The notes under the pieces were generated by a model. The model searched no databases, was not told the origin of the DNA, and worked only from the letters and a program-made list of their open reading frames with translations. A program made the translations under genes and the position numbers. Below, piece after piece: positions 17,097 to 25,571 of a stretch of 64,000 nucleotides of DNA; the first letter of the stretch is position 1, and every line of letters begins with the position of its first letter. The stretch lies in NCBI GenBank assembly GCA_966250335.1, contig CBINGZ010000001.1:124001-188000 (forward strand), in the 5' to 3' direction. Source of the stretch: OLB7 sp966250335. Lineage in GTDB: Bacteria; Bacteroidota; Ignavibacteria; OLB7.

Positions 17097-17156
17097 GCGC
17101 ATCATATCGTGTCGGAGGAGTTACCCTCCGTCGTTCATGCCGGGAGTCGGAGGATA

Positions 17157-18062
17157 TCAATCCTCCTCTTCGCTCTCCACTTCCGATACGGTACGTCTGA
17201 GTTTTTCGTAGCCCTCAAGATTTGCGATCCAGAGCGGCTCCATCTTCAGTTCGGTACCTGCCTGGTCGTTCTCGTAGTCGCGGACCAGATCACGCGAGCC
17301 CGGATGGGTATAAACCTCCGGAACCGGGGTAGCGATGGTTGCGGCGATGACGTCGGCAACCTGTTCGGGGGTGAGGACAGGGATGATCGGGGGAAGAGAA
17401 CTTCCCCGTTCCTGGGCTATTTCCACGCCGCGGCGCGCCTCGTAGTCGAAGATGCCGGAGATCGGTCCCTCCTCGGTCGCTTCGGCCCAGCCGGTCGCCG
17501 TGCCGCCGGGGATCACCGCCGTGACGTAGACACCGGTCGGCGACAGCTCCGCGCGCAGAGCCCGTGTGAACCCGATCACCGCATGCTTCGCCGCGACGTA
17601 GGCCGCATTCCCCGGATAGCCGATCTTCCCGGCCATCGAGGCGACGTTGATGATATGTCCCCGACCGCGCGGCTTCATGTGCCGCAGAGCGGCGGCGGTT
17701 CCATACCAGAGCGAGAAGACGTTCACGGCGAAGACGCTCTCGAGCACCTCCGGAGGGGTATCCTCCACGTAGGAGAAATGTCCACGGCCGGCGTTGTTGA
17801 CCAGCACGTGCAGATCGCCGAAATGTTCGATCGTCCGCTCGACGGCGGATTCGAACTGGGAGCGCTCGGTAATATCGCAGGCGATCGGGAGCGCTTCGCC
17901 GCCGAGTTTGTTCACTTCGGAGGCGACGGCGGCAAGCACGCTTTCTCGTCGGGCTATCAGAGCGACTCGTCCGCCGCGCTTCGCCAGTCGCAGAGCGAGG
18001 GCGCGTCCGATGCCTGAGCTGGCGCCGGTAATAAGGATGACCGATTTATCTGAGATTTCCAT
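17157..18062 (-). CDS. Short-chain dehydrogenase/reductase
   Basis: This 301-residue protein has the classical SDR features: the nucleotide-binding TGASSGIGRALA near residue 12, NNAG near 88, the catalytic serine in VASMAG, and YVAAK near 154. The arginine in the second strand region (ALIARRES) favours NADP(H). The C-terminal 60 residues extend beyond the core and end in an acidic tail. It stands alone between convergent terminators and a divergent gene. The substrate is unknown. Confidence 0.85.
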   Translation of the reverse strand: MEISDKSVILITGASSGIGRALALRLAKRGGRVALIARRESVLAAVASEVNKLGGEALPIACDITERSQFESAVERTIEHFGDLHVLVNNAGRGHFSYVEDTPPEVLESVFAVNVFSLWYGTAAALRHMKPRGRGHIINVASMAGKIGYPGNAAYVAAKHAVIGFTRALRAELSPTGVYVTAVIPGGTATGWAEATEEGPISGIFDYEARRGVEIAQERGSSLPPIIPVLTPEQVADVIAATIATPVPEVYTHPGSRDLVRDYENDQAGTELKMEPLWIANLEGYEKLRRTVSEVESEEED

Positions 18063-18205
18063 GAGATTGCTCGGAGCAGGATTATTGTAGTATGTTCGAC
18101 GCCGGATGAAGAATCGCCCTCTGCTTACGCCTCAACCGCCGGCAGGGGCGGAAAATACGCTTGAACGGGAAACCCCATGCCGGAAACAAGAAGGAGGAGG
18201 TGGTC

Positions 18206-18694
18206 ATGTTGATCTACACCATCGGCCACTCCACGCGTACGCAGGATCAGTTGACTGCGCTGCTTCGCCTCTACGATATCCGAACACTGGTCGACATTCG
18301 TCGGGTTCCATACTCGAGGCACAACCCCCAATTCAACCGCGAGGAGATGATGCGGACGATGCCGGAGGCGGGAATCCGCTACGAGCACCTGACCGAACTG
18401 GGAGGCGTCAAACCTTCCCAGGAGGTGATCGACCGCGCCCGCTCCTGCAGCGAACGCTCCCGCGGCTTCGCCGGATACATGCAGACCGAGACGTTCAAAC
18501 AGGGCCTGCAGAGGGCGATCGACATGGCCCGTAACGAACAGATCGCCCTCATGTGCGCCGAGGCCGACCCATCGCACTGCCACCGGTTCTGGGTGGCCGA
18601 TGCCCTGGCGGTGATTCCGGGTATCACGGTACAGCATATCGTGGCCGAGGGGGATGTACGGGAGCATCCGGCGAATTTGTTTACGTATCAGTGA
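18206..18694 (+). CDS. DUF488 family protein
   Basis: This has 162 residues, started at the ATG at 18206 that follows a near-perfect AAGGAGG. Family features are YTIGHSTRT at residue 4, LVDIRRVPYSRHNPQF near 27, and CAEADPSHCHR near 130, the conserved cysteine-histidine motif of DUF488. Its biochemical role is unknown. It lies directly upstream of the low-G+C ATPase/DUF4276 pair but has backbone-like composition, so it is probably a neighbour rather than a component. Confidence 0.8.
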   Translation: MLIYTIGHSTRTQDQLTALLRLYDIRTLVDIRRVPYSRHNPQFNREEMMRTMPEAGIRYEHLTELGGVKPSQEVIDRARSCSERSRGFAGYMQTETFKQGLQRAIDMARNEQIALMCAEADPSHCHRFWVADALAVIPGITVQHIVAEGDVREHPANLFTYQ

Positions 18695-18847
18695 GGGGAT
18701 GAGGGACAGGAAGGTGAGGGCGATTCCGTATCTTTTGCCGGGTTTGAGTGATGCAAGCTCGTCGTACCCTGCCTCAGCATCAACCAAAACTGCTAACTGT
18801 GTTTGAAGGGCATGTTGCCAGCCGCCTATCGATAGACTGGTATCTTC

Positions 18848-20143
18848 ATGAAGATCGTCAAGTTATCTGTAGACAACTATAAGTCGCTTAAGGGTTTTGA
18901 GATGAGCCCGGAGCAGCTTAGTGTGTTAGTAGGAGCAAATGCATCGGGGAAGAGCAACTTTGCGGATTGTCTCCATTTCCTATCAGAGGCATACCGATTA
19001 GGACTTGAGATCGCAGTTGCTCGGAAGGGAGGGTATGACAACATTGTTTTTCGCGCGCACGGCAAACAAAAGGAACCAATACATATCGCTGTTACTGTCG
19101 AACTGGACCATAGTGATACCGATTACTTCTCAGACCTTTGGGATAATTTCGCTGGAGTTCGTGTAGAACACAGTTTCTCCTTCGCGGCCTCAAAACAACT
19201 GATTCAATCCTCGATTCACATCCTAGATGAGGTGCTTACCATCAGCATTTCCGAGGCGGAAACGAAAGAAGAATTTCAGCACCTTGCAAGCATTGTGAGA
19301 AAAGGATCCGATATCCGAGTTGATATCTCAAACATTGCTCGGAGGAGCAAATTCCTTTCCGAACTTGAAATCCTAACGTACGTCTTTAAAGATTCCAGAG
19401 AAGTTCCACGAACCGAACTACTCACCACTTATACTCGCAGTCTTCATCCTTTCATTTCTATATATGTCAGCACAATCTACCGTATCGGTGTATTCCAGCT
19501 CAACCCAATGAGAACTCGGGAATCCGGTGTCACGGGGCCGGAATTGGAACTGGATCGCCATGGTGAGAACCTGCCAGCCGTTGTCAAAGGTCTCCAGGAT
19601 CACTATCATGAAGAATGGGAAGCGATAGAAGATGCTATGCGAGTGATTTTACCGGATCTTATGAATATCCATGTCGTTCAAGGCTCTCGAGGGGCGTTGG
19701 AATTATATTTTCAGGAATTTGGCTTTACACGTCCGTGGAACATCACTGAAGTTTCCGACGGAACAGTCCAGGCACTTGCGCTGTTGACCGCAGTCTACAG
19801 CCCGGTTTCTTCACCGCTTGTCATTGAAGAGCCTGAGAATTCCGTTCACCCGTGGATTGTGCGCAAAATCCTGGAGGCCTGCCGCGAGGCATCCCGTTAC
19901 AAACAGATTGTCGTAACGACACATTCGCCTATTGTCATGAACCAGGCCCGCCCCGACGAGATCTGGGTGATATGGCGGGCGGAAGGTTTCTCACGGATCT
20001 CGCGCCTTGTGAGCCTCGATTCTGATTTTCTGAAGGGTTGGCAAGAAGGTGATTTCTCCGCATTCGATTTTATTGACAGCGGCATTGTTCGTGAGACCGT
20101 GCCACCATTTCCCTCGAATAAAAAATTATCGGAGGAAGAATGA
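18848..20143 (+). CDS. OLD/AAA_21-type ATPase, candidate anti-phage defence component
   Basis: This 431-residue ATPase is built like SMC/OLD/ABC proteins. It has Walker A GANASGKSN near residue 29, a signature-like EVSDGTVQALALLT near 302, Walker B PLVIEEPENSVHPW near 321, and the H-loop IVVTTHSPIVMN near 350. It has no C-terminal TOPRIM of its own; instead the next gene supplies a possible nuclease and overlaps by 4 bases. A 60-base sample in the insert (20281-20340) has 24 G/C against 35 in a backbone sample (14521-14580), a sign of transfer. Known analogues are PARIS AriA and the OLD/Gabija ATPases (family knowledge). The defence role is inferred. Confidence 0.8.
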   Translation: MKIVKLSVDNYKSLKGFEMSPEQLSVLVGANASGKSNFADCLHFLSEAYRLGLEIAVARKGGYDNIVFRAHGKQKEPIHIAVTVELDHSDTDYFSDLWDNFAGVRVEHSFSFAASKQLIQSSIHILDEVLTISISEAETKEEFQHLASIVRKGSDIRVDISNIARRSKFLSELEILTYVFKDSREVPRTELLTTYTRSLHPFISIYVSTIYRIGVFQLNPMRTRESGVTGPELELDRHGENLPAVVKGLQDHYHEEWEAIEDAMRVILPDLMNIHVVQGSRGALELYFQEFGFTRPWNITEVSDGTVQALALLTAVYSPVSSPLVIEEPENSVHPWIVRKILEACREASRYKQIVVTTHSPIVMNQARPDEIWVIWRAEGFSRISRLVSLDSDFLKGWQEGDFSAFDFIDSGIVRETVPPFPSNKKLSEEE

Positions 20144-20760
20144 AAATCGGAATCATCGTTGATGGTGATGGGGAATTTCTATCTCTATCGAAATTGATTG
20201 ATAAATTAGCAATCACCAACAAGGTTCTAGCCCCGATTAAAGCAGACATTCAGCCTAACGCCTCATTTCATCATATTGCGATGAAAACTGCCGTCGGCAT
20301 CACCATTCTTCTAAGGAAGGAGGTCAATAGAATTATTGTTCTTATCGATCGTGAGCAAAGGCCAGAATGTCCAGGTGAGATTGCTGAAAAGATTCAAAAG
20401 AGAATCCAAGATAGCCATCTTAAGCATGGGAGCGTTGAGATTTTCGTCGTCCTTAAGGATCGGATGTTTGAGAACTGGCTGATAGCCGACCCTCATGCCT
20501 TCTCGAAGATGCCCGCACGCTTCGAGCTTGAAGCAGGGTTAACGCGAGGGATTATCGGGAGAGCTGATAATCTTGATGCATTAACAATCTTAAAAAAGGC
20601 CGTGGTAAAAACGAAGTACAGCAAAACGCAGGACCCACCCAGAATACTATCCGTTGTTGACCCTCTAGAAATGGCCCGCAACTCGCGATCGTTCCGCCGA
20701 TTTCTCCGAATGCTCGACCATCCCGACTATCGCACCCGAAGCAAGACCGCAGCACCCTAA
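20140..20760 (+). CDS. DUF4276-like, TOPRIM-type partner of the ATPase
   Basis: This has 206 residues and its ATG overlaps the ATPase stop. The N-terminal GIIVDGDGEFLSLSKL resembles the acidic first TOPRIM motif, and IIVLIDREQR near 64 supplies a second acidic D-x-E motif. The segment VLKDRMFENWLIADPHAF near 107 matches the 'E-x-W-L-x-A-D' hallmark of DUF4276. An ATPase plus a separate TOPRIM-like protein is the layout of PARIS (AriA/AriB) and of split OLD systems, so this is the likely effector. Catalysis is not shown. Confidence 0.7.
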   Translation: MKIGIIVDGDGEFLSLSKLIDKLAITNKVLAPIKADIQPNASFHHIAMKTAVGITILLRKEVNRIIVLIDREQRPECPGEIAEKIQKRIQDSHLKHGSVEIFVVLKDRMFENWLIADPHAFSKMPARFELEAGLTRGIIGRADNLDALTILKKAVVKTKYSKTQDPPRILSVVDPLEMARNSRSFRRFLRMLDHPDYRTRSKTAAP

Positions 20761-20777
20761 TGCTAGATACCCCTCTG

Positions 20778-21755
20778 CTACAGCCCCACCTTCGCCCCCG
20801 CACGCTCCAGCATATCCAACGCCTTCACATCCGTCGCCTGACGCGCCACCCATTCGTAGCCGCCGGCCAGTAATGCGTCATACTCCCCATCGCTCAGCCT
20901 GTCGATCCGGTTCAGCAGCTCATCGGCGCTGTTGTATGAGATGCAGTTGCCGGGACCGAGATCGTACGGGGGGCTGAGCGGAGGCCGCCTGTCGAGATCG
21001 CGGAAGCAGATCACGGCGCCGTTGGCGGCTATTTCGTAGTGGCGCAGGCAGTCCCAGCCGCCGCGCCGCGCGGTGACCCCGAAACGGGAGGCGCGGAGAT
21101 CGGCGTAGTAGCCGGCCTCCTCGGTGAACATGTAGGTCGTCGATCGCTCCCCCTGTACCCTGGGATGCGCCAGCAGCTCGGAGTCGACGATGTGCGAAGG
21201 GAAGGTCTGCCGTTTGTCGGCGCGGGTCACGCCGGGCGTAATCTTCTCCTTCGGGATCGCAAACGATATCGGCAGCACGTTGGCGTGCCGCGAACGCCGG
21301 TTGTAGTAGAAGGGAGGAATCAGCTTGTAGTTGTAGTAATATGACGCCTTGGGATGCAGCTCCCGCTTGAAATAGACGAAGTCGCGCGCAGCCAGCGGCA
21401 ATTTGATGAAATCCTCACCGTCCAGAATGATCGTCTTCCGATAATCAAGACCCCCCCGATAGTAGCGGAAGAAGGGAAGCGTTCTGTAGTACGACCCGAA
21501 AATCACCCGGTCGTACCAGCCGCTCCGCAGCCGGTGCTCGATGTCGGTCCGGTCCACCGGAATATCGTCCAGCGTGCGCCAGAGGGTGAAGAGGTTGCCG
21601 TAAAGCTCCGTGGCGGGGCGCGCGGAGAACTCCCTGTACATCACATCCTTTTTCGGATAGTCGATGCAGTCGGCGCCGAAAAGGGAGCGGAGGCCGTGCA
21701 GATAGGCGTCCTCGAGGTTGTCGGGACCGGGGGATGTGAAGAAGAGGATCTTCAT
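20778..21755 (-). CDS. Probable glycosyltransferase-like protein (CgeB/exostosin-like)
   Basis: This has 325 residues with no signal peptide. The N-terminus MKILFFTSPGPDNLEDAYLH resembles a GT-B glycosyltransferase opening. The C-terminal half holds RFGVTARRGGWDCLRHYEIA and later LDMLERAG, resembling the C-terminal domain of GT1/CgeB or exostosin-like proteins, where RHYE contacts the sugar nucleotide. It lies 40 bp downstream of the symporter gene on the same strand. A glycosyltransferase role is a moderate-confidence inference. Confidence 0.5.
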   Translation of the reverse strand: MKILFFTSPGPDNLEDAYLHGLRSLFGADCIDYPKKDVMYREFSARPATELYGNLFTLWRTLDDIPVDRTDIEHRLRSGWYDRVIFGSYYRTLPFFRYYRGGLDYRKTIILDGEDFIKLPLAARDFVYFKRELHPKASYYYNYKLIPPFYYNRRSRHANVLPISFAIPKEKITPGVTRADKRQTFPSHIVDSELLAHPRVQGERSTTYMFTEEAGYYADLRASRFGVTARRGGWDCLRHYEIAANGAVICFRDLDRRPPLSPPYDLGPGNCISYNSADELLNRIDRLSDGEYDALLAGGYEWVARQATDVKALDMLERAGAKVGL

Positions 21756-21795
21756 GGATCGAATACGGAATCGTCGTTGAGGAGAGAGATGCCCG

Positions 21796-23199
21796 TCACG
21801 CCTTCAGCAGCGTATATCCCTCCGACCTCGACACGTACGTCGCCGCGGTGATATCGCCGGCCACGTTCAGCGTGGTGCGGCACATATCCAGAATCCTGTC
21901 CACGCCGAGAATGATGGCGATCAGCGAGGGATCGACCCCGACCGTCGCCAGCACGCCGATGATGAAGGGGATCGAGCCCGAAGGAACCCCGGCCGTGCCG
22001 ATCCCCCCGAGAATCGCCAGGTAGACCACCGTCAACTGCTCCACGAACGAAAGCTCCACCCCGGCAAGCTGCGCCAGAAAGAGGACGGTGACCCCTTCGT
22101 AGAGCGCCGTCCCGTTCTGGTTGGCGGTCGCCCCGACCGTCAGCACGAAGCTGGTGATCTCCGGAGGGGTCCCGAGGTTTTCCTCGGTGACCCTGATCGC
22201 GGTCGGAAGCGTGGCGTTGGAGGAGGAGGTGGAGAACGCCGTGAGAATCACCGTCTTGATCCGCCGGAAGAACTCGATCGGCGAGATATGGGAGAGGAGT
22301 TTCACGGAGAGGGAGTAGACCCCGAACATATGGAGCCCCAGCCCCAGCAGAACCGTGAGCACGAACCACCCCAGCGCCATCAGCAGGTCCACGCCGAACC
22401 GTGCGACGTTCGTGAAGAGAAGCGCGGCCACGGCGTACGGAGCGAATTTCATGATCATATCCACGATCTTCGCCGATACCTCGTACAATCCCTCCATCGT
22501 CCTGTGGAACGGCTCGGTCAGCCGCGCCGGAGCGAGCGCCACGGCCACGCCGATGATCAGCGCGAAGAACATCAGATGGAGCATGTTCGGCGGATCGGCG
22601 GTCATGGAGGCGATCGGATTGGTCGGAACGATCGTCTTCACGGCGATCATCAGGGGGGAGTCGGTGACGGCCGCGTCCTTCGTGGCGCTCTCCACCCGTT
22701 TGGTGGCGTCGCCGCCGAACTTCTCCCGCATCAGCGTCGCGACCTCCGGATCGACCCGTGTGCCGGGGGCGATGGTGTTGGCAAGCCCCAGACCGATCAC
22801 CACCGAGATCGCCGAGATCAACAGCGTATAGATGAACGACTTCGCGGCCACCCGCCCCAGCTTCCCGATATCTCCGATCCCCGCCACCCCCACCACGAGC
22901 GATGAGAAGACGAGCGGAATCACCACCATGAGGAGCATCCGCATGAAGAGGGTACCGACCGGACCGGTGATGTGGTAGATGATCCACTCGATCGTCGGAT
23001 GCTCATCCCCCAGAATCCAGTTGACCAGAAGCCCGGCGACCGTCCCCACGGCCAGGCCGATCAGGATCCGGTTGTGAAGCGGCATCCGCTTCCTGCCGCC
23101 CGGGGCCGAGTCCGGCGTGGCGTCGTCGAGATCGGTCGCAAGCTCCCGCTCGTAATCGTCGGGATGGGGAACGTTGGGAACTAAACTGTTGTCTGCCAT
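21796..23199 (-). CDS. Dicarboxylate/amino acid:cation symporter (DAACS/SDF family)
   Basis: This 467-residue membrane transporter starts at the ATG at 23199, which has AGAGG upstream; an earlier start at 23244 is possible. It shows the family landmarks: multiple membrane helices, the serine-rich hairpin FSTSSSNATLPTAIRV, the NQNGTALYEG segment (usually NMDGTALYE), the second hairpin AGVPSGSIPF, and DRILDMCRTTLNVAGD. It should use Na+ or H+ to import dicarboxylates or acidic/neutral amino acids. An inserted charged loop (KFGGDATKRVESATKDAAV) lies mid-protein. Confidence 0.9.
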   Translation of the reverse strand: MADNSLVPNVPHPDDYERELATDLDDATPDSAPGGRKRMPLHNRILIGLAVGTVAGLLVNWILGDEHPTIEWIIYHITGPVGTLFMRMLLMVVIPLVFSSLVVGVAGIGDIGKLGRVAAKSFIYTLLISAISVVIGLGLANTIAPGTRVDPEVATLMREKFGGDATKRVESATKDAAVTDSPLMIAVKTIVPTNPIASMTADPPNMLHLMFFALIIGVAVALAPARLTEPFHRTMEGLYEVSAKIVDMIMKFAPYAVAALLFTNVARFGVDLLMALGWFVLTVLLGLGLHMFGVYSLSVKLLSHISPIEFFRRIKTVILTAFSTSSSNATLPTAIRVTEENLGTPPEITSFVLTVGATANQNGTALYEGVTVLFLAQLAGVELSFVEQLTVVYLAILGGIGTAGVPSGSIPFIIGVLATVGVDPSLIAIILGVDRILDMCRTTLNVAGDITAATYVSRSEGYTLLKA

Positions 23200-23266
23200 C
23201 GCCTCTGCCCGGCTCCTGATGTGTGAATGGACGCGCGCCTCCACCGGAGGCCGCGGAACAACGTCG

Positions 23267-24187
23267 CTACGGAGAGCGTCTCATCTCCCCATCCTCCCCG
23301 GGCTCCCAGGGGTTGCCGAACGTCTCCTCGAAGCAGTAGCTTCCGATCTCCTTCCGCTGCGTGCTGGACCAGTCGATCGTGGGACGTTTCGCATCGGGAT
23401 CTACATACCCCAGCCGGAAGAGCGCGATCATCTCGAACTCCTCCGGCGGATTCACCATTCTCACGCACTCCTCCCAGTAGTCCCCCCCCGCCTCCATCGG
23501 CAGCGAGATGAACTGCACGCCGACGCCGAGGGAGTTCGCCGTCAGCCAGATATTCTCGATCGCCATGCCGAGCGCCAGCATCGAGTAGATCGCGGAGAGT
23601 TCCCCTTTACGATATTCCTCCTTCGTCAGCAGGACGGCGAGCACCAGGGGAGATGTCGAGATCAGCTTGCGCGAATCTATCGCCAGGATGTAGGGGACGC
23701 GGAGCCTGTTCATCACCTCCGCTCCCTTCTCGGAGAAGATCGCGCGGATGAAGGGACGCAGCACCGCCGGCATCGTGTCGATATGGATGCCGTCCCCCGC
23801 CCTGCCGGTCTCCTCGGCGCTGAACCGGAAGTAGCGGAGGTACCGCTTCCAGAAATGCCCCTTCCCCATCACCTCCACCATTGCTCTCCCTGCGATCTTT
23901 CCCAGTTCCTTCCGGCGCCCCGGATCGCGTATGAGCACGAAGCGCCACGGCTGGGAGTTGAAATGGCTCGGGGCGTGACGGGCGGCTTCCATGATCGTCC
24001 GGATATGCTCCTCGGAGATCGGCCTGTCGGCGAAACGTGAGTTGGTGGTCCGGCGGTTGCGAATTGCTTCGAGTAATTCCACGTCGTCTGTTGAGTTGTT
24101 GCCCGGAAGGAAGGCCCCGGGATGACGGCAGGGGAGCAGGTCGAACGATCGGAGCGCGCACGGAAACGGAATCGCTCCGGGACTCAC
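23267..24187 (-). CDS. Nitroreductase family protein
   Basis: The frame is 306 residues from a GTG at 24187 that overlaps the upstream stop (GTGA). The conserved part starts later at VELLEAIRNRRTTNSRF, where another GTG (24082) may be the true start. Nitroreductase features include RRTTNSRFADRPI, ARHAPSHFNSQPWRFVLI (flavin binding), and the later AIENIWLTANSLGVGVQF. These FMN proteins reduce nitro compounds or quinones with NAD(P)H. The middle has an extra 50-residue segment not typical of short members. Confidence 0.8.
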   Translation of the reverse strand: MSPGAIPFPCALRSFDLLPCRHPGAFLPGNNSTDDVELLEAIRNRRTTNSRFADRPISEEHIRTIMEAARHAPSHFNSQPWRFVLIRDPGRRKELGKIAGRAMVEVMGKGHFWKRYLRYFRFSAEETGRAGDGIHIDTMPAVLRPFIRAIFSEKGAEVMNRLRVPYILAIDSRKLISTSPLVLAVLLTKEEYRKGELSAIYSMLALGMAIENIWLTANSLGVGVQFISLPMEAGGDYWEECVRMVNPPEEFEMIALFRLGYVDPDAKRPTIDWSSTQRKEIGSYCFEETFGNPWEPGEDGEMRRSP

Positions 24188-24480
24188 AACATGACGACGA
24201 CCGTGTAGAGAGCCAGACAGAACGACGCCCAGAGCGCATGTCCCCGGCCCCTTCCCCGGAATTTCGGCATCACCAGCAGCAGGGAGATCATACCGGCCGG
24301 AGCCCAGAACCTCCCCCCCTGGACCGCCGTCACGATCACGGTCGCCGCAAGGCTGACGATCACCAGCAGATAGATCGCATGATGCACAAAACGGAACCGC
24401 GCGCTGTCGATCAGTCCCGCACGAACCGAAAGCCCGAACGCGAAGTTAACCAGGAAGATGGAGTACGCGGTCACGAGCAT
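24184..24480 (-). CDS. Small membrane protein, three or four spans
   Basis: This has 98 residues with hydrophobic stretches at about 1-20, 36-54, 60-70 and 82-98, and a basic loop (KFRGRGRGHA). It overlaps the nitroreductase GTG by four bases, so the two could be coupled. No family is recognised. Confidence 0.55.
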   Translation of the reverse strand: MLVTAYSIFLVNFAFGLSVRAGLIDSARFRFVHHAIYLLVIVSLAATVIVTAVQGGRFWAPAGMISLLLVMPKFRGRGRGHALWASFCLALYTVVVML

Positions 24481-24615
24481 GGCCGCCGAATATAACCGCG
24501 CGAAGAGGAGACCACCAACGCCGCCGCGCTCACTTCGTTACGTTCCGCGAATTACCTTTGGGAAAGCGACGGAATCATTCCGTGTGGAAACAGATTCTCC
24601 ATTTCATCCGGAGCG

Positions 24616-24861
24616 ATGATGAACGGACGAAACCTTCTGAAAGGGATGGGAACACTCGGAGCGGCCGGCGCCGGCGCGATACTGCTGCCGGGAGGAACCG
24701 CGATCGCCGGAACGACCGGAACGCGTGCCGCTGCCACCGACTGCATCCTGATCCCGCAGGAGACCGAGGGACCGTACGGACTTGACCTCAGCGGAAACGC
24801 GACCATGTTCAGAAATGAGCTCGGGGTCTTCAGGCAGACGAAGGTGATGACGGCCGAATGA
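24616..24861 (+). pseudogene. N-terminal remnant of an intradiol ring-cleavage dioxygenase
   Basis: This short frame encodes a signal-like start (MMNGRNLLKGMGTLGAAG) and then CILIPQETEGPYGLDLSGN. That is the conserved N-terminal part of secreted intradiol (catechol/protocatechuate) dioxygenases of Bacteroidota. It then ends after 81 residues, while the family usually exceeds 200. No later part, including the iron-binding tyrosines and histidines, is seen before the convergent gene at 24903. It looks like a truncated gene, unless a short signal-anchored peptide is now made. Confidence 0.6.
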
Positions 24862-24902
24862 TCGACGGCCTCAGAGAGTGATGATCGAGGGGAGACGCGG
24901 GA

Positions 24903-25571
24903 TCATCTGTGTCTCCCTACCCCCACCTGTCTGCACATGTCGAGCACGGGACAGGTGGAACAGCGGGGGAGGGCGCCGGTGCAGATATGCTTGCCGAACG
25001 GCACCAGCAGTCGATTGATCTCCACACGATATTCCATGGGGAGCTTCTCCTCCAGCGCAAGCATCGTCCTCTCCGGCGAGGCAGCGTGGACATATCCCCA
25101 GCGGTTGGTGACCCGGTGGACATGGATATCGACCCCGATGACCGACTCCCCGCAGGCGACCCCGAGCACCAGATTGGCGCATTTGGGTCCGACGCCCCGG
25201 AACGACATGAGCGTCGCCGCATCGCACGGGATCTCACCCCCATACTCCTCGACGGCCCGCCGCGCGATCTCCGCGATCTGCCCCGCCTTGGCCTCGTAGA
25301 AGGTCGAAGGGCGAATCATCGCCGCTATCTCCTCGACGGAGAGTCCCATCATCTCCTTCGGCGTCCGCGCCAGCTTGAAGAGACGGCGCGCGATCACCAC
25401 CATCTCCTCATCCCTGGTGCGGATCGAAATGATGCAGGCCATGAGCTGCTCGAACGGCGAGGTGTAGCCCTCGTCGGCGAGCTCGAACATCGCGGCCTTC
25501 GGAAACGGCTCCACGGCAACGCGTATCCGTTTCATCGCCTCGTGTATGTCGAACGGCTTCTTCGGTGTCAT
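24903..25571 (-). CDS. nth: Endonuclease III-type DNA glycosylase/AP lyase
   Basis: This has 222 residues. The helix-hairpin-helix is FRGVGPKCANLVLG near 135, containing the catalytic lysine, and the catalytic aspartate follows in IGVDIHVHRVTNRWGY. The C-terminus carries four cysteines spaced C-x6-C-x2-C-x5-C for the [4Fe-4S] cluster (CTGALPRCSTCPVLDMC). It removes oxidised pyrimidines in base excision repair. Its ATG overlaps the stop of the polyketide synthase gene, an unusual partner for a repair gene. The extended N-terminus differs from E. coli Nth. Confidence 0.85.
   Translation of the reverse strand: MTPKKPFDIHEAMKRIRVAVEPFPKAAMFELADEGYTSPFEQLMACIISIRTRDEEMVVIARRLFKLARTPKEMMGLSVEEIAAMIRPSTFYEAKAGQIAEIARRAVEEYGGEIPCDAATLMSFRGVGPKCANLVLGVACGESVIGVDIHVHRVTNRWGYVHAASPERTMLALEEKLPMEYRVEINRLLVPFGKHICTGALPRCSTCPVLDMCRQVGVGRHR

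Larger units (their letters stand above)
16796..17156. other. 361-bp intergenic stretch with two strong hairpins
   Basis: No gene is seen between the small membrane protein and the convergent SDR gene. The stretch holds two perfect inverted repeats (16954-16979 and 17058-17096), suitable as terminators from both sides. Confidence 0.6.

Noticed and set aside
18206..18694. DUF488 gene as a third member of the ATPase/DUF4276 defence module
   Set aside because: Its base composition is that of the backbone and 153 bp separate it from the ATPase; DUF488 is common in ordinary chromosomal contexts.
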